This document shows positions 25,801-34,808 of a DNA stretch of 64,000 nucleotides, piece after piece. The DNA is from Candidatus Acidianus copahuensis (lineage in GTDB: Archaea > Thermoproteota > Thermoprotei_A > Sulfolobales > Sulfolobaceae), in NCBI RefSeq assembly GCF_000632495.1, contig NZ_JFZT01000019.1:35580-99579 (forward strand). Direction: 5' to 3'. The notes under the pieces were generated by a model, which saw only the letters and a program-made list of their open reading frames with translations, made no database searches and was not told the DNA's origin. The first letter of the stretch is position 1. Each line of letters opens with the position of its first letter. The position numbers and the translations under genes were made by a program.

Positions 25801-25963
25801 GCTATTCTCCTTTGGTAATGTCGCTCTCTTAAATTGTCTTTGGTTGTATAGTTAAAATCAAAATTTTATCAAATATTAATATTTTTATATCCACATATTT
25901 TTACTATGCCGAGTTTTGATTTAAGGGAAGATTTGGGTAGCTCACAGATTCGATGCATAACCC

Positions 25964-25972
25964 TTTTATTTT
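25964..25972 (+). promoter_or_regulatory. TATA box of the sulfoquinovose synthase gene
   Basis: TTTTATTTT preceded by CCC is centred about 27 bases before the ATG at 25995, which suits leaderless transcription. Confidence 0.45.
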
Positions 25973-25994
25973 CTACAATTTGTAATGTTCTTTA

Positions 25995-27152
25995 ATGAAA
26001 GTTTTAGTCCTAGGTGCAGATGGATACCTTGGCTGGCCATTATCCTTAAGGTTAGCCATAAAAGGACATGAAGTAATGGGTATAGACAATCTAGCGACAA
26101 GAAGAGCAGTAGAGGAAATAGGTTCAAATTCGGCCTTTCCTCTTCCAAGTCCACAGGAGAGGGTGAAGGAAGCAAAGAGGATATTAGGAGTAAACATTGA
26201 TTTCTCAATAGGCGATATTACAAATAAGGAATTTTTAAGAGAGGCTATCAAGAGCTATAAGCCAGACGCGGTTGTACACTTTGCTGAGCAGAGATCAGCT
26301 CCTTACTCTATGAAGGATTTAGATCACGCAGTTTATACGGTGCGAAATAATTTAGAAAGCACTCTTAACTTAATCTATCTTGTTAAGGATATAGATCCTT
26401 CTATACATATCCTTAAAATGGGTACAATGGGCGAATACGGTACTCCGAATTTCGATATACCTGAGTCTCCTTTCGTTGACGCAATAGTAAATGGAAAAAA
26501 TGATAAAATATTTACTCCAAGATGGGGAGGTTCAGTTTATCACATGTCAAAGATATTTGATAGCTACTTCCTAGCCTATTTCAACAGGATTTTTAACTTA
26601 ACAATAACGGATATAATGCAAGGCCCAGTTTATGGAACTAGAACATCTGAGATTGTGGAAGAGAGTTTAAGAACTAGATTTGATTTTGATGAAACTTGGG
26701 GTACAGTTGTTAACAGGTTCTGCGTTGAAGCAATATTGGGAATCCCATTAACTCCTTATGGAAAAGGAGGACAAACTAGGGGGTTTCTCTCTCTTGAGGA
26801 TAGCATAAATGCCTTAACTCTTCTCCTAGAAAATCCACCTAAGAGAGAAGAGTATAGAGTAGTTAATCAGTTTATGGAGATCTATAGTATAAATGAAATC
26901 GCAGAAATTGTGAAGAGAGCTGGAGAGGATCTCGGCCTGGACGTTACTATTAATCACGTTGAAAACCCAAGAGTGGAGGCTGAAGAGCACTACTATAACC
27001 CAGAAAGAAAAGTTCTACCCGCACTTGGCTATAAGCCAAAGAAAAATTTGGCTGAGGAAGTGAAGATAATGATTGAGGACTTAATTCCATATAAGGAAAG
27101 ACTTGAGAGATATAAAACAGCTATAATGCCTAAAACTAAATGGAAATCATAA
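25995..27152 (+). CDS. agl3: UDP-sulfoquinovose synthase (Agl3 type)
   Basis: The 385-residue short-chain dehydrogenase-like enzyme opens with the NAD motif VLGADGYLGWP, then shows MGIDNLATRR, HFAEQRSAPYSM, MGTMGEYGTP and the YHMSK catalytic pair, the layout of SQD1/Agl3. It turns UDP-glucose and sulfite into UDP-sulfoquinovose. In Sulfolobus this sugar caps the N-glycan of surface-layer proteins. The adjacent nucleotidyltransferase, aldolase and flippase genes are consistent with surface-sugar work. It overlaps the convergent nucleotidyltransferase gene by 6 bases. Confidence 0.93.
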   Translation: MKVLVLGADGYLGWPLSLRLAIKGHEVMGIDNLATRRAVEEIGSNSAFPLPSPQERVKEAKRILGVNIDFSIGDITNKEFLREAIKSYKPDAVVHFAEQRSAPYSMKDLDHAVYTVRNNLESTLNLIYLVKDIDPSIHILKMGTMGEYGTPNFDIPESPFVDAIVNGKNDKIFTPRWGGSVYHMSKIFDSYFLAYFNRIFNLTITDIMQGPVYGTRTSEIVEESLRTRFDFDETWGTVVNRFCVEAILGIPLTPYGKGGQTRGFLSLEDSINALTLLLENPPKREEYRVVNQFMEIYSINEIAEIVKRAGEDLGLDVTINHVENPRVEAEEHYYNPERKVLPALGYKPKKNLAEEVKIMIEDLIPYKERLERYKTAIMPKTKWKS

Positions 27153-27905
27153 GCTCGTATATGAGTATTGCAGAGCTCTATAGTAACTTTCAGGATCTCC
27201 AACATTTAACCATCTTTCTTTTTCAAGCTGTATTCCAAGAACCTCCCCACCTTCTTTTATTATTTCTTTTATTCCATTAGTTAACTCTAACTCCTTATCC
27301 TCACTTCTTTCCACTTTTTTAAGCTCCTTAAATATCTTATTATTAAAAATATAAACTGCAGATATAGCCAAATTTGAAAATGGTTTTTCAGGTTTCTCTT
27401 GAACATCAATAATCCTGAAAAGTTTATGTCCCATAAAATTACCGTTCTCCTTAGGTTTTATTATACCATATCTTTGAGGGTTTTCCACTTCTCTCAAAAG
27501 AAGCACACCATCAGGTTTGTTTTGATCGAAGAGATTTGACGCCTCTTTATATCCACCTGTTAACACTCCATCGTCTGCATGTATAAAGACTGGAGAGTTA
27601 GAGGCAAAATCCTCAGCCTTAAGGACAGCATCGCCGAAACCCCTTGGAGTGTCTTGAAATACAAACGTAACCCCTCTTTCAAAAAGATAATCCATGAGTA
27701 GTTTTCCATGTTTTCCTACAACTAAACAGTACTTCTCTACTCCCACATCTGCTAGAGAACCCATGATAAGGTCAATTACAGGCCTCATTACCTTCTTTCC
27801 GTCTTCACTTATAAAAAGTGGTAGAAGAGCTTTGGGAAGTACTGAGGTGATATACTTCATCCTACTTCCTTTTCCCGCAGCAGTTATAATTGCCTTACCT
27901 ATCAT
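27147..27905 (-). CDS. sugar-1-phosphate nucleotidyltransferase
   Basis: The 252-residue protein has the family signature IITAAGKGSRMKYIT with the following VLPKALLPL, the IHADDGV metal site, and LNVGDPESYYRAL near the end. It most resembles UTP-glucose-1-phosphate uridylyltransferases (GalU type). That product, UDP-glucose, would feed the neighbouring UDP-sulfoquinovose synthase. The base specificity is inferred. There is a single base between its start and the aldolase stop, so they are co-transcribed. Confidence 0.87.
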   Translation of the reverse strand: MIGKAIITAAGKGSRMKYITSVLPKALLPLFISEDGKKVMRPVIDLIMGSLADVGVEKYCLVVGKHGKLLMDYLFERGVTFVFQDTPRGFGDAVLKAEDFASNSPVFIHADDGVLTGGYKEASNLFDQNKPDGVLLLREVENPQRYGIIKPKENGNFMGHKLFRIIDVQEKPEKPFSNLAISAVYIFNNKIFKELKKVERSEDKELELTNGIKEIIKEGGEVLGIQLEKERWLNVGDPESYYRALQYSYTSL

Positions 27906-27906
27906 T

Positions 27907-28716
27907 TTACAACATCTTCACAGCTTCTTCTACTCCTATTCTTCCCTTAACAAGTTCAGATATAGCCCTAGCCATCTTTCCTGGATCTTTGGATTGCCAT
28001 AGGTTTCTTCCAACAGTTATCCCACTCGAACCGACATCTAGTGCATCCTTAAGCATTGAAATAAATTCTCGATCATCATTGGTTTTAGGACCGCCTCTTA
28101 TTAATATGGGAGAAAAAGCTGTATTCACTACCTCTTTGAATCCTTCCTTATTTCCGGTATAATCTACTTTCAATATATCAGCTCCAATTTCAGAAGCAAG
28201 TCTAGTAACATATTTCACTAGTTGGACGTCCTTAACAGAATCTGGATTTTCTGGCACGACATAAAGCGGTTCTACTATAAATGGAATCCCGTACTCATGG
28301 GCTTCCTTTCTAGCTAAGGAAATCCTTTCTATGTTATATCCTTCGACTTCATCCTCGCCATATCCTACTACAAGGTAAGTTACAACTGCGTCCGCTCCAG
28401 CCTCTACGGCATCCTTTACTGAATATACTAAGGAATAATAGCCTGAACTAAACTTCTTTTCCTTTCTCCATACATTTGCCGTATCAAGTCTGGCTATTAG
28501 CATTGGCGAGGATCTAGAGTAAAAGTTCTCTTCAACTCTCTTCAGCATAGCAGGAGTCATTTGTAATGCGTCTGGATAGTTTGAAAGTTTTTCAACCAAT
28601 GGTATAGGATCTTCTATTCCTTTTAAAGGTCCCATTACTAAACCATGATCTAGGGCTACAACAAACGCTTTTCCGTTTTGAAAAAGCCTTCTCATTCTTA
28701 TATTAAGACCAGACAT
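27907..28716 (-). CDS. archaeal class I fructose-bisphosphate aldolase / DhnA family aldolase
   Basis: The 269-residue barrel protein has VVALDHGLVMGP near the N-terminus, ILKVDYTGN with the Schiff-base Lys, ILIRGGPKTNDDRE for phosphate binding and ITVGRNLWQSKDP at the end. This is the DhnA/FbaB group, which includes fructose-1,6-bisphosphate aldolase and the synthase for aromatic precursors. The sugar-gene neighbours favour a sugar-phosphate role, but the exact substrate is open. Confidence 0.83.
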   Translation of the reverse strand: MSGLNIRMRRLFQNGKAFVVALDHGLVMGPLKGIEDPIPLVEKLSNYPDALQMTPAMLKRVEENFYSRSSPMLIARLDTANVWRKEKKFSSGYYSLVYSVKDAVEAGADAVVTYLVVGYGEDEVEGYNIERISLARKEAHEYGIPFIVEPLYVVPENPDSVKDVQLVKYVTRLASEIGADILKVDYTGNKEGFKEVVNTAFSPILIRGGPKTNDDREFISMLKDALDVGSSGITVGRNLWQSKDPGKMARAISELVKGRIGVEEAVKML

Positions 28717-28733
28717 ATGGGTTTGGTATACTT

Positions 28734-30245
28734 CTATCGTTTAAAGTTTTTTAGAAAGGAAATTCCAGACTTAAGCAGTTGTTTTGCGTAAGGGTTTAGA
28801 ACAAGATTTAATATAACATATATCGTTAACCCAAGAATTGATTCCTCTGTCATTATCCTCAGTTCATACAGAGTCTTTCCATACTCGGTTTTTGCTAGGA
28901 TAAATGGGAAGCCGGAGATTATAGAGATGAGAATTGGGAGGAGAAACTCCTTTGTTGGCATTGAGAAATTATAAAGGCGCTTAGAGATCTTGAACGAATA
29001 GAACAACATGCCTATGGAGTTAGTTAAAACTGCCGAAGACATAAGAAGAGCTAAAAATGGCGAGTTCTCTTCTACATTTCCTTTATCTCCTAACAGAAAG
29101 ATTAAGGCAGATACTATAGAGACTGAAATTGCTGAAATGATTACATTCTTTACTGTTAGAGATGCAGTATTTCCCTTAAATTCATTGACGGATTCAGGAC
29201 TTAAACTTTCATCCTTCATGTAAATAGCTTTGTAGAAGATCGAATACAAACCTCTTAGAAAATTAGATACTGAAAGCACATAAAGAGCAAATATGGAATC
29301 TATGTACTCTGGTCTTAAAACGTAAAGTAACTTGTCTCCATCAACTATTATTAGCATGATAAAAATTCCGGAAGAGATTGCAAACAACTTAAGTGCAGTC
29401 TCCACAATTTTTGCGTCTTTATTTTCATGTAGCTTTAGTATTAACCCATCAACAGATGCCTGAGACCATATAATAATATTAGCAATGATCAATGCTGATT
29501 CAAAGTAGGAAACAGGTTCCGTTGAATGGACAGCTTCAACTACTACCCAAACTAAGGTTGCCTCGATTATGAGTTGGACGTAGTTCATAATAAATACCAA
29601 TGATTTTCTAGCTGCTATGATAGCAAGCTTAAAGTCTACTTTCAAATTAGCTTTAGAAAGAAACATATTAATTATAATCTGAGCCAGATATCCTAGAGAA
29701 TAGGCAAATATTACGGCTATTATTGACAGATGGAGTAAGAACATCAGAATTATTCCTGACGAAAGTCTAATTAGTTGGAAGGCCATTGCAGATATTGCGA
29801 TAACTCGAGGAGATTTACCTAAAGATGTTGATCCAGTTATCTTACTTAAATAGATTAGAACAATAAGGAAAAGTCCAGCCAGGAAATAAAGTGGTTCATA
29901 GTAATGTGATGCACTAATGAAATACGGAATAAGAAAAACATAAACAATAGATGATAAGGCCCCTGCTAGACCATTAAGTATAATGATACCTCCTACAGGT
30001 TTATTCTCCGAGGAGTACCTAGAGGTTATTGCTGAAAATAAGTCTGCTGGTATTGTAAAATATCCAGTTATTAGAACAAAAATGTATTGCCAAGCTCCAA
30101 AAGTTTCTATTGAAATTGAAGAAAGGTATCTGACAGCTAAGAGGGAAAACAAAAATGAGAAGGGCATAACGGCAGTCTTGATTAAGAGATTAAATATTCC
30201 TATTCTAGTTAAACCTGGAGTATTTTGAGCCTTCTTAGACTCCAT
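28734..30245 (-). CDS. polysaccharide/oligosaccharide flippase family membrane protein
   Basis: The 503-residue protein has about 12-14 hydrophobic segments and an opening typical of Wzx/RfbX-like MATE-superfamily carriers (GIFNLLIKTAVMPFSFLFSL). Such proteins flip lipid-linked sugars across the membrane. Placement beside Agl3 and the nucleotidyltransferase suggests it exports the N-glycan precursor. ATG at 30245 follows the previous gene's stop with a one-base gap; a TTG/ATG further upstream would overlap it. Confidence 0.8.
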   Translation of the reverse strand: MESKKAQNTPGLTRIGIFNLLIKTAVMPFSFLFSLLAVRYLSSISIETFGAWQYIFVLITGYFTIPADLFSAITSRYSSENKPVGGIIILNGLAGALSSIVYVFLIPYFISASHYYEPLYFLAGLFLIVLIYLSKITGSTSLGKSPRVIAISAMAFQLIRLSSGIILMFLLHLSIIAVIFAYSLGYLAQIIINMFLSKANLKVDFKLAIIAARKSLVFIMNYVQLIIEATLVWVVVEAVHSTEPVSYFESALIIANIIIWSQASVDGLILKLHENKDAKIVETALKLFAISSGIFIMLIIVDGDKLLYVLRPEYIDSIFALYVLSVSNFLRGLYSIFYKAIYMKDESLSPESVNEFKGNTASLTVKNVIISAISVSIVSALIFLLGDKGNVEENSPFLALLMSSAVLTNSIGMLFYSFKISKRLYNFSMPTKEFLLPILISIISGFPFILAKTEYGKTLYELRIMTEESILGLTIYVILNLVLNPYAKQLLKSGISFLKNFKR

Positions 30246-30246
30246 A

Positions 30247-30477
30247 TCAATCACAAAACAAATAATTTTCAATTCTTTTGATTACTACTTCATCGGATAC
30301 TCCAGTTATTTTGAGATTAATTTTCTTCTTCACAGTTGTTTTTACCTTAGGCAAGCCAATGCATTCTTGGCTTTCATTTTTCACTATTTCTTGAATTATA
30401 TCGCCAATATTTCTATTCCTCTCTTTGGAAATTTTCTCAAGTATCTCATACCATTCTCTCCAGATTCTAACATTCAT
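30247..30477 (-). CDS. small ribbon-helix-helix-like protein
   Basis: The 76-residue protein begins MNVRIWREWYEILEKIS, then KERNRNIGDIIQEIVKNE, the strand-helix-helix spacing of CopG/MetJ DNA-binding proteins. The second half has the basic strand-rich TTVKKKINLKITGV and then VIKRIENYLF. If it binds DNA it might regulate the flippase operon it starts. The fold call is by pattern only. Confidence 0.5.
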   Translation of the reverse strand: MNVRIWREWYEILEKISKERNRNIGDIIQEIVKNESQECIGLPKVKTTVKKKINLKITGVSDEVVIKRIENYLFCD

Positions 30478-30515
30478 TCAGCTTTGAATATAGTATTGCA
30501 GAAAAAAATGTTGTG

Positions 30516-30911
30516 CTAATATAAGCTATTTTCGTATATGTTGTCAAGGGCTTTTGCTACATCTCTTATAGAAATAATTCCCTTTAATTTCCCTTGATCG
30601 TCGACAACAGGTAAATGTCTTATATTATAATTTCTCATTAAGCTAAGTGCTGCCGTAACAGGAGAGTCTTCCCTCACAGTTATTAAAGAAACTGTCATTA
30701 TGTCATCGACTTTATCATTAAGTCCCTTACCCTTACCTATAGCTCTAACTATGTCCCTTTCTGTAACTATTCCCTTTGGTTTATCTCCTTCAATTACTAT
30801 TACTGATCCAACGTTACTTTCTGTCATAACCTTAGCAGCTTCTCTTATATCCATACTGCTTGATACAGTTATAACTGAAGTTCTCATATACTCTTTTATT
30901 GTTTCTTCCAT
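30516..30911 (-). CDS. CBS-domain pair protein
   Basis: The 131-residue protein consists of two CBS repeats, visible as VGSVIVIEGDKPKGIVTERD and then IRHLPVVDDQGKLKGIISIRD. CBS pairs bind adenine nucleotides or S-adenosylmethionine and act as sensors. No partner domain is attached. It is on the same strand as the flippase operon, 38 bases upstream of the ribbon-helix-helix-like gene. Confidence 0.9.
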   Translation of the reverse strand: MEETIKEYMRTSVITVSSSMDIREAAKVMTESNVGSVIVIEGDKPKGIVTERDIVRAIGKGKGLNDKVDDIMTVSLITVREDSPVTAALSLMRNYNIRHLPVVDDQGKLKGIISIRDVAKALDNIYENSLY

Positions 30912-31267
30912 ATATTGATATTACGAAAAAGAAACTTTTAAAACTTAGTATAGCTTTCTGTGACTTCTTTATGGAAAACGCAAACAAGTTCTGCTCTCTA
31001 AGTTGGAGGGATGAGTTGAAAACGCATTAACCGTTGGACCATAAAAGGCTATACTGATCTTAAACGAGGTAAAGATCATATGAAAGTATAGAAGGTAAGT
31101 AAATCAGGTATAACGTATGTTATACGTTTTTCTTTCATTCCTCCTTAATTTGTATTACATTAATTTCAATTTATTTTTAAAAGTTTAAATATACTATAAT
31201 TAACACGAAAAGATTTACATGGCTAAGATTTATAAACTCATTTGGAGAAGGGGATATTAGAAAGGCT
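30912..31267. other. 356-base gap with a palindrome and the htpX promoter
   Basis: No gene is seen. The part from about 30960 to 31060 is less A+T-rich and reads weakly like coding remnant (CSLSWRDELK), but stops follow. A perfect inverted repeat lies at 31108-31125. TTTATAAA at 31229-31236 is the likely TATA box of htpX. Confidence 0.4.
31108..31125. repeat. inverted repeat GTATAAC-4-GTTATAC
   Basis: Two perfect 7-base arms are separated by GTAT and followed by a T-rich run (GTTTTTCTTTC). On the forward strand this could be an operator about 105 bases upstream of the htpX TATA box, or a terminator-like element. No transcript clearly ends here. Confidence 0.4.
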
Positions 31268-32260
31268 ATGAACTTAACAGTATTAAAACTTAAACTTGGA
31301 ATGCTTTTTACTACCTTATCTATTCTGCTCTTAGGCTTTGCAGTAGCATTTGCAGTTGTAGCTTACTTGTACGGTGTTAGTTTCGCTCCTCTAGTAATAT
31401 CTGGAATTCTAGGATTTGTAGCGTTCTTTTCGATAATACAGTGGCTTTTAGGACCTTATATGATAAATGCAATGTATAAAGCAGTTGAAGTTTCACCTGA
31501 AGATCCTAGATATGGTTGGTTGGTAGGACTAGTAAATGAAGTGGCAATGTATAATAAGCTTTCAACTCCTAAAGTTTATATAGCCGATGTTCCGTTCCCT
31601 AATGCCTTTGCTTATGGAAGTCCTTTAACAGGGAATAGAGTAGCAATAACTCTTCCGTTATTGAAAATGTTAAATAAGGATGAAATAATGGCAGTTCTAG
31701 GTCATGAGTTAGGGCATCTAAGGCACAAGGATGTACAGTTGCTTATGGCTGTAGGTCTGATACCGACTTTAATGTTCTGGTTAGGCTATACTTTTATATT
31801 TAGTGGAATGTTTGGTGGTGAGGGAAACGGTAGAAATAATGCTGGAACACTATGGCTAGTTGGAATAGCAATGCTAGCTATAAGTTATGTGTTCCAGTTC
31901 TTCGTATTATTCTTGAATAGGATGAGAGAGGCTTATGCTGATGTAAATTCTGCATTAACTGTACCTGGAGGAGCTGAGAACTTGCAAAGGGCATTGGCTA
32001 AGATAACTTTGTCGACTGATCCAAGAATTATCGAAAAATACAAGCAGAGAAACAGCAGTAAATCATTAACTAATATGTTGTTCTTCTCTCCCGTAGACGT
32101 TCCAGAAGACGTATCCGAGGCTAGCGTAGATGAACTTATAGAGCACTGGAAGAAGGAGAAGGTTCACTGGTATGATGACTTCTTTAGCGACCATCCAGCA
32201 TCTCCAAAAAGGATTCAATTACTGGAGAAGCTAAAAGACGAAAAAGCTATTGCAAAGTAG
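31268..32260 (+). CDS. htpX: HtpX-type M48 membrane metalloprotease
   Basis: The 330-residue protein has two N-terminal membrane segments (about 9-32 and 38-60), the zinc motif VLGHELGHLRHKD, two more membrane segments after it, and EAYADVNSAL with the third zinc ligand. HtpX degrades misfolded membrane proteins. It is the largest of three M48 proteases in the window. A TATA box about 34 bases upstream suggests a short leader. Confidence 0.93.
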   Translation: MNLTVLKLKLGMLFTTLSILLLGFAVAFAVVAYLYGVSFAPLVISGILGFVAFFSIIQWLLGPYMINAMYKAVEVSPEDPRYGWLVGLVNEVAMYNKLSTPKVYIADVPFPNAFAYGSPLTGNRVAITLPLLKMLNKDEIMAVLGHELGHLRHKDVQLLMAVGLIPTLMFWLGYTFIFSGMFGGEGNGRNNAGTLWLVGIAMLAISYVFQFFVLFLNRMREAYADVNSALTVPGGAENLQRALAKITLSTDPRIIEKYKQRNSSKSLTNMLFFSPVDVPEDVSEASVDELIEHWKKEKVHWYDDFFSDHPASPKRIQLLEKLKDEKAIAK

Positions 32261-32301
32261 GAATATTTTTTTAGATATTTATAATTTTAAACTATAATCT
32301 T

Positions 32302-33411
32302 TTATTCAAATTCAATAGTAGCTGGAGGTTTAGATGTTACATCATATAAAACTTCTGCTACTCCTCTTATTTTGACTAGTTCTTTAGCTATGGATATTAG
32401 GATATCCTCATTCAGCTCCACAAAGTCCGCCGTCATGAAATCTTCAGTTTTTACAGCTCTAATTATTACACTATAATTACCTTTTTCTGTTGATAGGATT
32501 TTTATCCCAACATGGGTTATATCATGTCTTGTAATTTTACTTACTAGATCTCTTATTTTGGGATAATTTAATTCAACATTTATCCCTGCAATTTTGCCAT
32601 AGCTTCTAACGTCACCCTTAACTCCAGTAGCTTTGTCTGAGTAGATTGTTACTTCTTTACCTAATTCTGAAGATATTTCTCTATCTATTTTAGATTTATT
32701 TTGTATAACAACAGCAAAGTACTGAGATGCCATACCTTCTAGATATTTTTCAACTATTCCGGTAGCCTCTCTGACTACTTCGAGTTTTTCTCTAGTTAGT
32801 TCTCCAACTGATCTTATTAAAAGTCCAGGTCCAGGAAATGGTTGTCTCTCTGAGATATCTTTAGGTAAACCTAAGAATCTGGCTAGTTCCCTGACTTCAT
32901 TCTTGTAGAGATCTGCTAAAGGCTCAATAAGTTTAAACCCCCACTTTGTCTGAGTATCTATACCCATCTGAACCAAAACGTTGTGCTGAGTTTTTATACC
33001 GCCCTGAGTTTCCACCCAATCGGCTGCAATTGTACCTTGAACTAAGGCTGATGCATTATACCTTTTAACGATCTCGGATATACTCTCATAAAATAAGTCT
33101 CTAAAGATATGTCTTTTTTCTTCAGCGTCTTTTTTTCCTTCAAGAGCAGAAAAGAACTTATCTTCAACGTTAATTACCTCTAAAGGCATCACATTTTTTA
33201 GCATTTCTTTAACTTTCTCCGCTTCTCCTTTTCTAAGGAAACCGGTGTCAAGCATTACAGGAATAACTTTATCACCAAGAAGAGTATACATTAGTGCAGC
33301 TGCAGTTGTGCTATCCACCCCACCACTCACTGCAGCAACTACCTTTTCGCCTTTTGTGACATTGTAAACTTGAGGTCTTATCTCTTCTACGAACTGACTG
33401 GGATTGAACAC
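32302..33411 (-). CDS. guaAb: GMP synthetase, ATP-pyrophosphatase subunit B
   Basis: The 369-residue protein has the PP-loop AVSGGVDSTTAAAL, VQGTIAADWVETQGG with TQHN, RQPFPGPGLLIR, and the C-terminal dimer end PPATIEFE. It forms GMP from XMP with ammonia delivered by a separate glutaminase subunit, as in other archaea; that subunit is not in this window. It stops before a cobQ gene on the same strand, 3 bases apart. Confidence 0.95.
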   Translation of the reverse strand: MFNPSQFVEEIRPQVYNVTKGEKVVAAVSGGVDSTTAAALMYTLLGDKVIPVMLDTGFLRKGEAEKVKEMLKNVMPLEVINVEDKFFSALEGKKDAEEKRHIFRDLFYESISEIVKRYNASALVQGTIAADWVETQGGIKTQHNVLVQMGIDTQTKWGFKLIEPLADLYKNEVRELARFLGLPKDISERQPFPGPGLLIRSVGELTREKLEVVREATGIVEKYLEGMASQYFAVVIQNKSKIDREISSELGKEVTIYSDKATGVKGDVRSYGKIAGINVELNYPKIRDLVSKITRHDITHVGIKILSTEKGNYSVIIRAVKTEDFMTADFVELNEDILISIAKELVKIRGVAEVLYDVTSKPPATIEFE

Positions 33412-33414
33412 ATG

Positions 33415-34794
33415 TTACACTATATTTGAGGTATAAATTTGTTCTACAGTTTCAACATCTATGTATTTTCTCAAGATTCTTGCTATTTTATCTACTTTTT
33501 CTCTACTCTCCTCATCAATCCTTTTCGAGTTATTTTTTATTCCAAAGAGATTAAGGGAAGAATAAAGAGAACCATGCAAACTTGTTCCAATTTTATCTCC
33601 TTTTAATGCTCCATCGTAAACTTCAACTTTTTCATTATTTCTTTCAAAGATTTTAAAAACTGGTTTATCATTGTTATATTCAATTTTACCTCTCCTTATT
33701 TCATATCCCTCAACAATACCGAATTCAGACTCAGCAACTGACCTTGAAACTACTTTTTCTTCTTCGTATATTATGTCAATATCAAAAATTCCCAAACCTT
33801 GATATTCTTTAGGAGATCCACTTTCAATTCCGTGTAAATCAACGATTTTTTTCCCCATAATTTGGAAACCACCACATATCCCAAGAGTGGGCATTTTCTT
33901 AATTTGTTCAGAAAATCCCCTCTCAACTAGCCAGACTAGTGATTCATAAGTGTTCCTAGTGCCAGGCAAGACAATAACATCGGATTTTTTTAGTTCTTTT
34001 GGACTTCTAATGAATCTAACTCTTGCGTTAGATTTTTCCAACGCTTGAAACTCATTAAAATTACTCATGTAAGGATAAGCTATTACGCCAACTTCAATTT
34101 CTCCATCCCCGATATCCTTAATATTCATTGAATCCTCTGCCATCATCGGTACGTCGTCTATATAGGGAATTGAACCTAAGTACTTCATTCCTGTTCTTTC
34201 TGTTAGCCAATTAATTCCATCTTCTAGATATTTTTCCTCTCCTCTTAATTTATTTATTATAAATCCAGAAAGTTTTTCCCTAATAGATGGTGGAACCATG
34301 TTGTATACCCCGTAAGCGGATGAGAATGATCCTCCTCTATCTATATCTAGCACAAGAATTATTGGAATCTTAAGGTCATACGAAGGGAGAATAGCAGTCA
34401 TATCGTTATCCATAAAATTTGGTTCAATTCCCCCAGCTGCTTCTATTACAGTATTTTTTTTAACAAGATTTCTTATTTTTTTCCATATTTCTCCTATATT
34501 AGAGTAGTATTTTTTAGCGCTCATATTACCTAAGGACTTTCCAAACAGAATTACCTCTATTCCATTTCCAGAGGGCTTTAGTAAAACCGGGTTCATAGAC
34601 CAAGAAGGTTCTAGTGTGGAACCCATTGCCTGAAATGCTTGAATGAAAGCCATTTCTCCTCCTTCAATAGAAGGATAGCTGTTTAGTGACATATTTTGAG
34701 CCTTAAATGGAATACCATCTAATATTCTGACTAATCCAGCTGTTACGAATGACTTCCCTGAATCACTCATAGTAGAAGATATTATAATTGCCAC
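33415..34794 (-). CDS. cobQ: cobyric acid synthase
   Basis: The 459-residue protein has the dethiobiotin-synthetase-like ATPase half (STMSDSGKSFVTAGLVRIL, FKAQNMSLNSY) and the glutaminase-like half with Cys in LGICGGFQIMG and His in SLHGSLYSSL. It amidates the b, d, e and g side chains of adenosylcobyrinic acid diamide. GTG at 34794 is preferred since it matches the family N-terminus (VAIIISSTMSDSGKS); an ATG at 34818 would overlap the start of divergent cobS. Confidence 0.93.
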   Translation of the reverse strand: MAIIISSTMSDSGKSFVTAGLVRILDGIPFKAQNMSLNSYPSIEGGEMAFIQAFQAMGSTLEPSWSMNPVLLKPSGNGIEVILFGKSLGNMSAKKYYSNIGEIWKKIRNLVKKNTVIEAAGGIEPNFMDNDMTAILPSYDLKIPIILVLDIDRGGSFSSAYGVYNMVPPSIREKLSGFIINKLRGEEKYLEDGINWLTERTGMKYLGSIPYIDDVPMMAEDSMNIKDIGDGEIEVGVIAYPYMSNFNEFQALEKSNARVRFIRSPKELKKSDVIVLPGTRNTYESLVWLVERGFSEQIKKMPTLGICGGFQIMGKKIVDLHGIESGSPKEYQGLGIFDIDIIYEEEKVVSRSVAESEFGIVEGYEIRRGKIEYNNDKPVFKIFERNNEKVEVYDGALKGDKIGTSLHGSLYSSLNLFGIKNNSKRIDEESREKVDKIARILRKYIDVETVEQIYTSNIV

Positions 34795-34808
34795 ACTATC
34801 CACTACGT

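Larger units (their letters stand above)
24566..25994 (+). other. gene-free stretch with decayed mobile-element sequence
   Basis: No intact gene is visible across 1.43 kb. Three things stand out: the 3' end of a decayed TnpB gene (24690-24835), a GC-rich island directly after it (24890-25115), and a reverse-strand frame full of stops that still reads protein-like (about 25230-25800). The last 35 bases hold the promoter of the sulfoquinovose synthase gene. Confidence 0.6.

Noticed and set aside
27694..28162. Forward-strand open frames opposite the nucleotidyltransferase and aldolase genes
   Set aside because: They are shadows of well-supported reverse-strand genes and show no family motif.
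27907..28716. Sulfosugar aldolase because of the adjacent sulfoquinovose synthase gene
   Set aside because: Only proximity supports it; the motifs fit ordinary class I FBA/DhnA enzymes.
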